From Azospirillum canadense (lineage in GTDB: Bacteria; Pseudomonadota; Alphaproteobacteria; Azospirillales; Azospirillaceae), in the NCBI RefSeq assembly GCF_025961225.1, contig NZ_JAOQNG010000001.1, positions 2,282,501 to 2,346,500 of the forward strand: a stretch of 64,000 bases of DNA, given 5' to 3'. Shown in pieces: positions 43,539-52,077 of the stretch; position 1 is the first letter of the stretch; each line of letters begins with the position of its first letter. The notes beneath the pieces were generated by a model. It saw nothing but the letters and a program-made list of their open reading frames with translations, searched no databases and had not been told where the DNA came from. The position numbers and the translations under genes were made by a program.

Positions 43539-43710
43539 CCCCTCCCTTCCCACGCTGCGCGTGGGCCCCTTCCCCCCCCGCTTCGCGGGAGCGGGAGAGA
43601 CGGCGGCAGCCCCCTCCACCGCAAAGCTCTCGCGCAAGCGAAGCTTGCGCTGACGCGGCAGGCGGACCTTCGGTCCGCCGAGAGCGGGGGAGGGTTAGGG
43701 AGGGGGCAAA
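43539..43710. repeat. Cluster of GC-rich palindromes
   Basis: Between convergent genes: outer CCCCTCCCT-type and AGGGAGGGG-type arms enclose several hairpins, such as CCCACGCTGCGCGTGGG, CCCGCTTCGCGGG, AAGCGAAGCTTGCGCT and GCGGACCTTCGGTCCGC. It is a composite member of the CCCTCCCC family. Confidence 0.7.
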
Positions 43711-43730
43711 ACGCTTGAGGGGGTAACGCC

Positions 43731-44897
43731 CTACCCCCGAAACAAATGCGGCACCATGGCCGCGTCCGACCCCACCCGTGGATCGGCCGATTCGCGCACC
43801 GACATGCCCAGGCACTTGTCGCCGACGATCCAGGCGTGCAGCACGGCGTGCCCCCCCTCCTCCTCGAAGATGAAGGGCGTTTCCAGGAAAACGCGGCCGC
43901 CGGGGAAATCCACGTGCCCCGTGTCGGACACCACGCGCCCGTGCACGGTCATGCGCTGGGCCGCGTCGTCCAACCCGAACAGGCTGCGCGTCGTGACCGC
44001 GTCGCTTCCTCCCAGATCGGCGGCGTCGAAGCCGGCGCGGCACAGGTTCGGGTGGCGGGGGTAGAGCCGCCACAGGTGCGCCAGCAGCCCGTGGTTGGAC
44101 ATCAGCCAGCACCACAGCGGCGACAGGGCGCTCATCCCGCCGGACCGCAGCTTTTGCAGGAAGGAGTCGTCGGCCAGCCCCTGCCAGGGATAGATCTTCG
44201 CCAGCCAGGACATCGGCTGCCCCTCGTCGTCGACGAAGCGGCGACCATCCCAGCCGATGCTTTGCAAGGGCAGCAGGTGCGTGCCGATGCCGGCCTCCGC
44301 CGCTGTGGCGGCCAGATAGACCAGTTCGCTCTCGCGCACCGGGTCGGGGGTGGCGCAGGTCAGGTGGACGCGGCCGCGGGCCGGCAGCCCGGACCACAGC
44401 TCTTCCCAGCGCTCGACCAGACCCTCGTGCAGGCCGTTGAACTGGTTGGCGTCGGCGGCCAGCGCCTCGCGCCAGTTGCGCTGGATGATGGAGGCGGCGA
44501 ACAGCCCTTCCGGCGTGTCGTAGTTGCAGGCCAGGAGCCGCACCGAATCGCGCCCGTCATAGGCCAGCGTCAGCCGCCCGACCAGCGGGCCGGCGCGCTC
44601 GTTCAACCGCCCGCTCGCCCAATAATCGTTCCAGGAGGCCTCCATCAGCCGCGCGACCTCGCCACGCAGGCCGAGCTGGGCGAGCAGCCGCCCCTCGACC
44701 GCGGCGCGCACGGCCTCGCGCGCCATGGTGTGCAGCTCGTCCGCGACGCTCTCGATCAGGTCGATCTGGGCGGCGGTGAACTCATAGCGGACGTCCTCGC
44801 GCCAGAAGGCCCCGGCGTTCATCGCCCGGACGCCGTACGGATATTTGCGGAGCCCCGGCCGCCAGTCCGCCCGGGGTTTGATGATCACTCTGCGCAT
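43731..44897 (-). CDS. Glutathionylspermidine synthase-like ATP-grasp protein
   Basis: A 388-residue protein of the GSP_synth family (YgiC/YjfC-like). Such ATP-grasp enzymes join an amine to a peptide carboxylate; the true product of the single-domain bacterial members is not known. Family features: IIKPRADWRPGLRKYPYGVR, FTAAQIDLIESVADELHTM, LLACNYDTPEGLFAASIIQR, and C-terminal GRVFLETPFIFEEEG, AVLHAWIVGDKCLGMSVRES. It is not next to an amidase domain. Convergent with the small gene across a palindrome cluster. Confidence 0.85.
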   Translation of the reverse strand: MRRVIIKPRADWRPGLRKYPYGVRAMNAGAFWREDVRYEFTAAQIDLIESVADELHTMAREAVRAAVEGRLLAQLGLRGEVARLMEASWNDYWASGRLNERAGPLVGRLTLAYDGRDSVRLLACNYDTPEGLFAASIIQRNWREALAADANQFNGLHEGLVERWEELWSGLPARGRVHLTCATPDPVRESELVYLAATAAEAGIGTHLLPLQSIGWDGRRFVDDEGQPMSWLAKIYPWQGLADDSFLQKLRSGGMSALSPLWCWLMSNHGLLAHLWRLYPRHPNLCRAGFDAADLGGSDAVTTRSLFGLDDAAQRMTVHGRVVSDTGHVDFPGGRVFLETPFIFEEEGGHAVLHAWIVGDKCLGMSVRESADPRVGSDAAMVPHLFRG

Positions 44898-44948
44898 GGT
44901 GGATTTCAGGCCGCCCGGATCAACACGAACTCGTCACGCACTCAACAT

Positions 44949-45020
44949 CAACAGCACGCCTTTGGCGTTCGTCAACAGCACGCCTTCGGCGTTCGTCAAC
45001 ATCCCACCTTCGGCGTTCGT
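44949..45020. repeat. Three tandem 24-bp repeats
   Basis: Three head-to-tail units of 24 bp, CAACAGCACGCCTTCGGC plus GTTCGT, with few changes (44949-44972, 44973-44996, 44997-45020). They lie in the 448-bp gap 44898-45345, just upstream of the minus-strand GSP-synthase-like start. Confidence 0.85.
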
Positions 45021-45279
45021 CCCGGACGCACCGGACCGGACGCAAGGCGGGGGCGGATCATCGCGGCGCAATCGCCTCAGCACAAGCCCGATCCGGGGGC
45101 GCCCCCCCGTTTTTCCCGGCGGATTCCCAACGCTTTCCACACCGCGGCACCACTGCCCTGCCCATGGCGCGACCATCCATCGGCACCCTCAACGCACGGT
45201 TGGCGGCAGCTCCACCGGATAGCCCAACCTGGATCAAGGCAATCCCCCGGCGCACCGGCTACACTCATTCACGGATTCG

Positions 45280-45330
45280 GCCGTCCTTGCGGACGGCGTT
45301 TCAAGTCTGGCCGTCCCCAAGGACGGCGTT
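45280..45330. repeat. Two tandem CCGTCC/GGACGG hairpins before the ABC membrane gene
   Basis: CCGTCC-TTGC-GGACGG and CCGTCC-CCAA-GGACGG occur 30 bp apart, each followed by CGTT, ending 16 bp before ATG 45346. They would form two small stems in the 5' leader. Confidence 0.6.
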
Positions 45331-45345
45331 GGAGACCGCGGCGTC

Positions 45346-46422
45346 ATGGCAGCGAAGGTTTCCCTCAGGACCGCGATCGGGCTCGGCCGCCGCTTCCTCG
45401 GCTTGGCCGGCGGCTACTGGCGCGGTCCGGGCGGCTGGCCGGCGTGGCTGCTGACCGGCGCGCTCTTCCTCCTCACCGTGGCCCAGGTGTTCGTGCCGGT
45501 GATGATCAACCTGTGGAGCCAGCGCCTGTTCGACGCGCTGGAGCAGCGCGCACCCGACCGGCTGCTGACGATGATCCTGGCGGCCGGCGGCATCATCCTG
45601 TTCAGCGTCGGCGTGACGGTGGCGCACCTGCGGGTGAAGCGCCGGCTGCAACTCGGCTGGCGGGCGTGGCTGACGCGCAGGCTGCTGGACCGCTGGCTGT
45701 CCGACGGGCGGGAGGAGCGGCTGGCCGCGCTCGCTGACGGCCTCGACAACCCCGACGGCCGCATCGCGGAGGACATCCGGATCGCCACAGAGCTTGCCAT
45801 CGATCTCGGCCACTCCCTCACCTACTGCGCGCTGCTGCTGGCCGGTTTCACCAACATCCTGTGGGCGCTGTCCGGCCCGGCGGAACTGGAGGTCGCCGGC
45901 GTCACGCTGGTGATCTCCGGCTATCTGCTGGTCATGGCGCTGCTCTTCGCCGCGGCAGGCGCCGGAACGGCCATGCTGCTGGGGCGGCCGCTGGTGCGCG
46001 CCGTGGAACGCCGCCAAGGTTGGGAGGCCGGCTTCCGCTTCGGCCTCGCCCATGTGCGGGAGAACGCGCCGGCCATCGCCGCGCTGCACGGCGAACCGGC
46101 GGAGCGCAACCGCCTCGCCGCACTGTTCACCGGCGTGCGCCGCGGCTGGAACCGCCAGACCAACGCGCTGACCGGCGTCATGAGCTTCGGCGCGGCCTAT
46201 TCCGTGCTGTCGACGGCCTTCCCCATCCTGGTCGCGGCCCCCGGCTACATCGCCGGGCGGATCACGCTGGGGGTGCTGATGCAGACCGCCCAGGCGTTCC
46301 AGCAGACGGTAGCGGCGTTGTCCTGGCCGGTGGACAACCTGGCGAACGTGGCGCAGTGGGCGGCCTCGGTTGAACGCGTGCTGGGCCTGGACGAGGCGCT
46401 GCAAAACCTCGACCCGCCCTGA
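45346..46422 (+). CDS. ABC transporter transmembrane domain protein lacking an ATPase domain (SbmA/YddA-like half)
   Basis: A 358-residue inner-membrane protein with about six helices, like ABC_membrane_2 proteins (YddA, SbmA/BacA, ABCD type): LFLLTVAQVFVPVMINLWSQ, FDALEQRAPD, WRAWLTRRLLDRWLSDGREE, NPDGRIAEDIRIATELAID, LAHVRENAPAIAALHGEPAE. YddA-like proteins carry an ATPase after about residue 370, but this one stops there with no Walker motifs. It may act as a proton-driven BacA-like importer, work with an ATPase elsewhere, or be truncated. Two tRNA genes follow on the other strand. Confidence 0.8.
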   Translation: MAAKVSLRTAIGLGRRFLGLAGGYWRGPGGWPAWLLTGALFLLTVAQVFVPVMINLWSQRLFDALEQRAPDRLLTMILAAGGIILFSVGVTVAHLRVKRRLQLGWRAWLTRRLLDRWLSDGREERLAALADGLDNPDGRIAEDIRIATELAIDLGHSLTYCALLLAGFTNILWALSGPAELEVAGVTLVISGYLLVMALLFAAAGAGTAMLLGRPLVRAVERRQGWEAGFRFGLAHVRENAPAIAALHGEPAERNRLAALFTGVRRGWNRQTNALTGVMSFGAAYSVLSTAFPILVAAPGYIAGRITLGVLMQTAQAFQQTVAALSWPVDNLANVAQWAASVERVLGLDEALQNLDPP

Positions 46423-46525
46423 AAGCCAGCCCGATGGACCAAAAAAGCGAAGGCCCGGAGGGCGGTCGCCGTCCAGGCCTTGGATCGTCTCGCTTTGCTG
46501 AAGCCCCCGAACCGGGGGAGGAAGA

Positions 46526-46601
<76 letters not shown>

Positions 46602-46645
46602 ACGATGCTCTTCCAGACACTCTTCCCAGTATTCACCGGAGAAGA

Positions 46646-46732
46646 TGGTGCGCTTGGAGGGAGTCGAACCCCCACGGCCTTTCAGCCACTAGGACCTGAA
46701 CCTAGCGCGTCTACCAGTTCCGCCACAAGCGC
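46646..46732 (-). tRNA. tRNA-Leu (CAG)
   Basis: An 87-base class II tRNA with long variable arm and encoded CCA. Anticodon loop TTCAGGT gives CAG. It lies 44 bp upstream of tRNA-Ala on the same strand, so the two may be one transcript. Confidence 0.95.
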
Positions 46733-46971
46733 GTGTCTTTTACTTCATCCCCGCGTCTCTTGGGGTGACGCGGGAGCGCTGATATAGCCGCCCCGCTGCC
46801 CTCGCTCAAGGGAAATCGACATCGCCCCGTCACTTTTTTGCAAAGCCCGAACGGGGTGGGCGTCCATGGACCGTCGGTTGAGCGGATTTACAATTTATAC
46901 ACCGCAGTTGTGCAACAGGATGGTGCCGCCAAACGCCTTGCGCAGCGCGCCCGAGCACAGGAGACGCCGCG

Positions 46972-48684
46972 ATGCCCGTCAGCCCCTTCCGCACGGAATT
47001 CCTGGTGAACGCCACGACCACCGGCGACCAGTCCGCTCCCGCCGTCGCCCCGCTGACCGGCGGCGGCTTCGTCGTCACCTGGGTGGACGGCAGCCGTAGC
47101 GCCGACGACAGCAGCGGAACGGCGGTGCGCGCCCAACTCTACGACGCCCGCGGCGCCAAGGTCGGCGGTGAATTCCTCGTCAACACCACCACGGCCGGCA
47201 GCCAGGACTCTCCGGCGGTCGCCGGTCTGGACGGCGGCGGCTTCGTGGTGACCTGGATCGTCAACGCCGCGGCCTATGGTCAGAGATTCGCCGCCGACGG
47301 AACCAAGCTCGGCGCAGAGTTCTTCATCGGGGGGAACGCACCGCCCCTCCTCATCGACAAAACCAGAATCCTCGTCTACAGCTCGGAAGGTCCCTACGCG
47401 TCGGCGCCCGACGTCACGGCGCTCCCCGGCGGCGGCTTTGCCGTGACGTGGAGCTACATCGCGCTGGGATCCGCCGGGATCGCAGGCCAGGCCTTCGACG
47501 CCACCGGCGCCAAGGTCGGAGCGGGCTTCGGCTTGTCGCCCGGTGTGGGCGGTATCCAGGTGAGCCCGGACGTGACCGTGGCCAAGCTGGTCACCCTGAA
47601 CGACAAAACCAACGTCCTGTTGACGAACAGGTCGTCCGGCTGGTCGGACGTCACGCCTCTTTTCGGCGGCGGGTTCATCGCCGTCTGGACCACCGTGGGC
47701 AAGGCCGGGTTGACGGCGGGCGAAACGGACATCCATGGCCAACGGTTCGACGCCGCTGGCAATCTGGTCGGGCCTGAATTCCTCGTCAACAGCACAACCG
47801 TCGGGTCGCAGTCGCGTCCCACGGTCGCGGCGCTGCCCACCGGCGGCTTCATCGTCGCCTGGACCGACGACAACCAGATTGGGACCGGCTTGACTGGTGG
47901 CGACAACAGCAGCAGCGCCGTCCGCGCCCAGGCGTTCGCGGCATCGGGCGCCCGGGTCGGCTCCGAATTCCTCGTCAACACGACCACCGCGAACGCGCAG
48001 GCGAGCCCCAGCCTCGCCGTGCTGCCCGACGGGACGATGGTCGCCGCCTGGACCGACAGCAGCGGATCCGACGGCAGTTTGACGGGTGCCGACATCTCCG
48101 GTTCCGCCGTGCGCGCCCAGTTGTTCACCGTCACGCCCACCGACCCGAACCGCCGCCTTCTGGTGAAGGACGGCGACGGCGACCACGAGGTCCAGATGGA
48201 CCGCTACGCCGGCCCCGTTCCCTGGCTGAAAAACCAGTATGTCGGCCGGTCCGCCGGCGAGGCCGCCATCGGCAGCGACGAGTCCGACTTCCTGAACCTT
48301 CTGGACGGCGACGACGCGGCGGCGGGCCAGGGCGGCGACGACGTGCTGGACGGGGGCACCGGCTCCAACTTCCTGACCGGCGGCGCCGGCAACGACACCT
48401 TCTTCGTCGACGGCCGTGTCGCCGGCACCACTTGGTCCACCGTCACCGACCTCACCACTGGGGAGTGGGTCACCGCCTGGGGCTGGACGCTGGGCACATC
48501 CACCGTTACCTGGGCCGACATGCAGGGTGCCGACGGCTACCAGGGCGCCACCGCCCACATCGACATCGACGGCAACGGCTCCGTCGACCTCAGCATCACC
48601 TTCGCCGGCAGAGCGGTGGGCGGCGTCGTCGCAACACCGGGCCAGAGCGGCGCCGACCGCTACCTCGCCTTCCGGCTGGGGTAA
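46972..48684 (+). CDS. Repetitive protein with RTX-like calcium-binding C-terminus (probable type I secreted)
   Basis: A 570-residue protein with no signal peptide. Residues about 5-390 hold several degenerate repeats of about 60-90 residues, each built on EFLVNTTTAGSQDSPAVAGL, GGGFVVTW and VRAQLYDARGAKVG, which suggests a beta-propeller. Residues about 393-570 form a module with RTX-like nonapeptides (GGDDVLDGGTGSN, GGAGNDTFFVDGR) and a globular end (TWSTVTDLTTGEWVTAWGW, then AHIDIDGNGSVDLSITFAG). Nearly the same module ends the convergent next gene. RTX repeats and no signal peptide point to type I secretion; no transporter is adjacent. AGGAGACG precedes ATG 46972. Confidence 0.85.
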   Translation: MPVSPFRTEFLVNATTTGDQSAPAVAPLTGGGFVVTWVDGSRSADDSSGTAVRAQLYDARGAKVGGEFLVNTTTAGSQDSPAVAGLDGGGFVVTWIVNAAAYGQRFAADGTKLGAEFFIGGNAPPLLIDKTRILVYSSEGPYASAPDVTALPGGGFAVTWSYIALGSAGIAGQAFDATGAKVGAGFGLSPGVGGIQVSPDVTVAKLVTLNDKTNVLLTNRSSGWSDVTPLFGGGFIAVWTTVGKAGLTAGETDIHGQRFDAAGNLVGPEFLVNSTTVGSQSRPTVAALPTGGFIVAWTDDNQIGTGLTGGDNSSSAVRAQAFAASGARVGSEFLVNTTTANAQASPSLAVLPDGTMVAAWTDSSGSDGSLTGADISGSAVRAQLFTVTPTDPNRRLLVKDGDGDHEVQMDRYAGPVPWLKNQYVGRSAGEAAIGSDESDFLNLLDGDDAAAGQGGDDVLDGGTGSNFLTGGAGNDTFFVDGRVAGTTWSTVTDLTTGEWVTAWGWTLGTSTVTWADMQGADGYQGATAHIDIDGNGSVDLSITFAGRAVGGVVATPGQSGADRYLAFRLG

Positions 48685-48708
48685 GCGGCGGCGGCGCAAC
48701 GCGCTGCA

Positions 48709-50589
48709 TCAAAGGTTGATGAAGGCGATGTAGTTCTGGCCGTCCGAGCTGCCGGTGGTGAAGGACATGGCGCCGACCGCCTTTCCGGCGAAGGTCACGC
48801 TGGCATCGATGGTGCCGTCGCCGTTGATGTCCACGTGCGCCGTGGCGCCTTTGTTGCCGTCGGCGCCGCCCATCTCCTCCCAGGTCAGCTTCGACGTGCC
48901 GGACTTGTAGCCCCACAGGGTCGCCCACTCGCCCTTCTCCAGGTCCATGATGGTGGACCAGGTCGCGTCCGGGTTGCGGCCGTCGATGAAGAAGGTGTCG
49001 TTGCCGGCACCGCCGACCAGCCAGTTCGACCCCGACCCGCCGTCGAGCACATCGTCGCCCGCCCCACCGTCCGCGGCGTCGGTGCCGCCCAGCAGGTTGA
49101 TGAAGTCGTTGTCGGCCGAGCCCTTGATGACCTCGTTGCGGCCGTCCCCCATGAAGGCCCATTTCAGGGTCGGGACCGGCCCGTCGTAGGCATAGGCCTT
49201 CACGGTTTCGGTCACGCCGTCCACGACCCGCTGCATGTCGGTCGAGGGGCGCGTGTCCAGCGGCGGCGTGGTGGTGGTGGTGTCGGTCGGGGGCGCGGTG
49301 TCCGGCGGCGTGGTGTCCGGCGGCGCGCCGGCATTGCCGCCTGACGACCGGTTCAGCGTAGCGACGAACAGGTCGGTCAAGCCGTTGGTGTCGCCGTCGA
49401 CCACATTGTCCGCCATCGTGGCGAAGAGCAGCCGCGTGCCGTCCGCGCTCAGGCTTTCGCCGGTGACGTCGGCGTTCAGCTGGCTGCCGTCGGCCCCGAG
49501 GCTTACGCGCCGGATGACGCCGGTGTCCAGATCCTTCAGGAACACGTCCTTCGTGCCGTTGGTGTCGCCGTCCACGAGGTTGCCGGCGTAGCTGGTGAAC
49601 AGGACCGACTTCCCGTCCGGGCCGAAGGTGACGCCGTAGCTCGTGCCGTCGGCCGGGGTACCGTCGGCCGCCGTGCTGACCAGGTGCGTGGTGCCCGTCG
49701 TCAGGTCACGGACATACACGCCCGCCGACCCGCTGTTGTTCGCGTCGAGACCGGCCACGTCACTGGTGAAGAGGAGATAGCGGCCGTCCGCGGACAGGGC
49801 CTGGGCCGTCGACATGCCCCCGTCTGGAAGCGAGCCGTCCGGAAGCCGGTCGATCCGGTCGACCTGGTTGGTCTCCCGGTTGAGAAGGCGCAGCGCCCCG
49901 TTGTTGGTGTAGACGAGGACCGACCCATCGGACGACAGCACCGGGGCCGTGGCCGTGAACGGTGCCGGGGAATCGGAGTTGCCGTAGGCGTTGAACGATC
50001 CCGTCTCAAGGTCGCGGAGGACGACCGACGTCGATTGTGCCTGATGGATGCCAAGGCCGGTGCTGACGTAGGACAGGGTCTTCCCGTCGGCCGCGAGGGC
50101 GAGGTTGGCGATGCTGTTGGCGCCGCCGTTCAGGGTCGTTTCGGCCCCGGTCGCGACGTCACGGATGTGGATGACCGTGCGCGGGCTGCTGTAGGCGTCT
50201 GAGACCGGGTCGACGCTGGTGTAGAGCAGCTTGCTCCCGTCGGCCGAGAAACCGACCACGCCCAGTTGCCTCGACTGGTTCTCGTCGGAGGCCGGCATGT
50301 CGATGCGCGTGAGGGTGCCGGTCTGCAGATCGCGCAGGAACAGGTCCGGCAGGTCGTTGTCGTCGCCGGCCACCAGGTTGCTCGCGCCGCTGGAAAAGGC
50401 GACGTAGCGTCCGTCCGCCGAAATCACGCCGGTGCTGGCATCGTCGGCCTGCGTGCCGTCGGCCGCCGTGCTGACGCGCTCCACCGTAGTAACAGCGGAG
50501 CCAGCCAGGAAATCACCGCCAACTCTACCAATTGTATTGTCGCCCGCCCCGCCGTTCAGCGTGTTGGCACTGCCCCAGAGAATAGCCAT
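48709..50589 (-). CDS. PD40/TolB-like propeller protein with RTX-like C-terminus (probable type I secreted)
   Basis: A 626-residue protein with no signal peptide. It starts with an RTX-like segment (NTLNGGAGDNTIGRVGGDFL), then about six TolB/PD40-type blades (VISADGRYVAFSSGASNLVA, DLFLRDLQTGTLTRI and similar) to about residue 410, a Thr/Pro linker, and a module at about 450-626 that matches the end of the convergent gene (GAGDDVLDGGSGSNWLVGGA, GNDTFFIDGR, TWSTIMDLEKGEWATLWGY). The two genes end 24 bp apart, tail to tail. Export by type I secretion is inferred. Confidence 0.85.
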   Translation of the reverse strand: MAILWGSANTLNGGAGDNTIGRVGGDFLAGSAVTTVERVSTAADGTQADDASTGVISADGRYVAFSSGASNLVAGDDNDLPDLFLRDLQTGTLTRIDMPASDENQSRQLGVVGFSADGSKLLYTSVDPVSDAYSSPRTVIHIRDVATGAETTLNGGANSIANLALAADGKTLSYVSTGLGIHQAQSTSVVLRDLETGSFNAYGNSDSPAPFTATAPVLSSDGSVLVYTNNGALRLLNRETNQVDRIDRLPDGSLPDGGMSTAQALSADGRYLLFTSDVAGLDANNSGSAGVYVRDLTTGTTHLVSTAADGTPADGTSYGVTFGPDGKSVLFTSYAGNLVDGDTNGTKDVFLKDLDTGVIRRVSLGADGSQLNADVTGESLSADGTRLLFATMADNVVDGDTNGLTDLFVATLNRSSGGNAGAPPDTTPPDTAPPTDTTTTTPPLDTRPSTDMQRVVDGVTETVKAYAYDGPVPTLKWAFMGDGRNEVIKGSADNDFINLLGGTDAADGGAGDDVLDGGSGSNWLVGGAGNDTFFIDGRNPDATWSTIMDLEKGEWATLWGYKSGTSKLTWEEMGGADGNKGATAHVDINGDGTIDASVTFAGKAVGAMSFTTGSSDGQNYIAFINL

Positions 50590-50830
50590 TACTAGGCTCC
50601 ATCAGCTATCGGTTTTGACCAATAGTTGCAAATCTCTGGTCACGGCCATGCATTCTCAATGACGCCCACGGGTGATGCCCGTTTTGGCGGAGCGACCCGT
50701 TGGGGCTCTTCCTACGCCCCGAGATCAATCATTGGATGTATCCGAAATTGCGGGGCAGGCAGCGCCGTCCGCGCCGCCGCCTTCGGACCGGCCACCGCGC
50801 CGATCCTTGAGCGGAAAATGTGGGGAAAAA

Positions 50831-50875
50831 CAAAAAGGCTAGAGCGGATTTCCGTAGGAAATCAACGCTCTAGCC
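50831..50875 (-). terminator. Terminator of tRNA-Arg
   Basis: GGCTAGAGCG (50837-50846) pairs with CGCTCTAGCC (50866-50875), and GATTTCC/GGAAATC pair inside with a 3-base loop. On the minus strand TTTTTGTTTTT follows. Confidence 0.9.
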
Positions 50876-50883
50876 TGAATTTG

Positions 50884-50960
<77 letters not shown>

Positions 50961-51045
50961 AGCGTGGTGGAGGCGCACCATAGCGAAGTCGTTGGCGGAG
51001 TGCAAACACTCCTTTCGACTTTTTTCGGCGCCCTTCCGAGGCCCC

Positions 51046-52077
51046 CTACTTCGCCGCCACGAGGTCGCGCGGGCCGCGGTCGGCGCCGCTGACCAGCGGG
51101 CTCTTGGGGTCCCGGATCCAGGTGGCGATGTCGTCCAACACCACCTGCCCCTTCAGGTCGCGCAGCAGCATGTGCCAGCCGTCGGGATAGACAGCGACCA
51201 CGTTCCCCGCGTGCGCCTCGAAGTCGCGGATGGCGCGGTGCACCGGCGTCTTGGGCAGCACCTCCTCGTGCGCGCCGTACAGCACCAGCGACGGCACCTC
51301 CATCCGGCCGCAGGCGGCCAGCGCGGATCCCATCAGGTCGGTCAGCCCTTCCAGCGCGTCGACGCGGGAGCCCTTGATGACCAGCGGGTCGCGGCCCAGC
51401 GCGCGCAGCATCTCGATGTTGTCGGATGCCTGGATCTTCAGGTCCTTCGGCGGGTGCACCACGATCCCGGGCATGAGGTTGTAGCTGACCCACAACAGCG
51501 CGCGGGGGACGAAGCCCATGGTCTCGCGCCCCCACACGGCCGGGGCGACCAGGATCGTGCCGTCGGCGCGCGGCGGGTTCGGGGAGGTCATGGCGGTCAG
51601 CACCACCGCACCGCCCATGCTCTCGCCCATCAGGTAGAGCGGCGCGCCGGGGTGGCGGGCGCGCACCTGCTCCGCCGCCGCGCGCACGTCGGCGACCAGC
51701 GTCTCCGTCCCCGGCCAGATGCCGCGGTTCTGCGTGGCGCCGAATCCGCGCTGGTCGTAGGCGTAGGTGGCGACGCCGTGGGTGGCAAGGCTGCGCCCGG
51801 CGCCCTCGAAGGCGTTGGAGTAGTCGTTGTAGCCGTGCAGCGCCAGCACCACCGCCTTGACGCGACCGTCGGACGGCAGCCAGGCGCGCATCGGCAGTTC
51901 GAACCCGTCCGCCGCGACGAAGGCCTGGTCGGTCAGGCGCGGCTGCGTGATGGCGTTGCCCATGGGCTGAAAGGTCGCGGTGCAGGCCGACAGCACCAAC
52001 CCCATCCCCATGACCATGACCGCCGCCCTGAACCGTCCCCGAAACCGGCCCCCCAGCCGCCCCCCCCTAAGCTGCAT
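51046..52077 (-). CDS. Alpha/beta hydrolase lipoprotein (monoacylglycerol lipase-like)
   Basis: A 343-residue predicted lipoprotein: basic start, hydrophobic segment and lipobox (MVMGMGLVLSACTAT). The hydrolase fold has LALHGYNDYSNAF, nucleophile GESMGG, LVLYGAHEEVLP and DGWHMLLRD, which resembles serine aminopeptidase S33 or monoacylglycerol lipase. ATG 52077 overlaps the upstream ABC ATPase end by 11 bp, so it is translationally coupled to it. Substrate unknown. Confidence 0.87.
   Translation of the reverse strand: MQLRGGRLGGRFRGRFRAAVMVMGMGLVLSACTATFQPMGNAITQPRLTDQAFVAADGFELPMRAWLPSDGRVKAVVLALHGYNDYSNAFEGAGRSLATHGVATYAYDQRGFGATQNRGIWPGTETLVADVRAAAEQVRARHPGAPLYLMGESMGGAVVLTAMTSPNPPRADGTILVAPAVWGRETMGFVPRALLWVSYNLMPGIVVHPPKDLKIQASDNIEMLRALGRDPLVIKGSRVDALEGLTDLMGSALAACGRMEVPSLVLYGAHEEVLPKTPVHRAIRDFEAHAGNVVAVYPDGWHMLLRDLKGQVVLDDIATWIRDPKSPLVSGADRGPRDLVAAK

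Noticed and set aside
44949..45020. CRISPR-like array
   Set aside because: The units are contiguous with no unique spacers and only three copies; this is a simple tandem repeat, and no cas genes are present.
48100..49250. Inverted mobile element between the two convergent repeat proteins
   Set aside because: The similarity is confined to coding C-terminal modules and is diverged; no transposase or terminal repeats are visible. Gene duplication or shared domain is simpler.
50831..50875. Regulatory dyad upstream of the propeller protein gene
   Set aside because: The T-run on the minus strand right after tRNA-Arg makes it a clear terminator for the tRNA.
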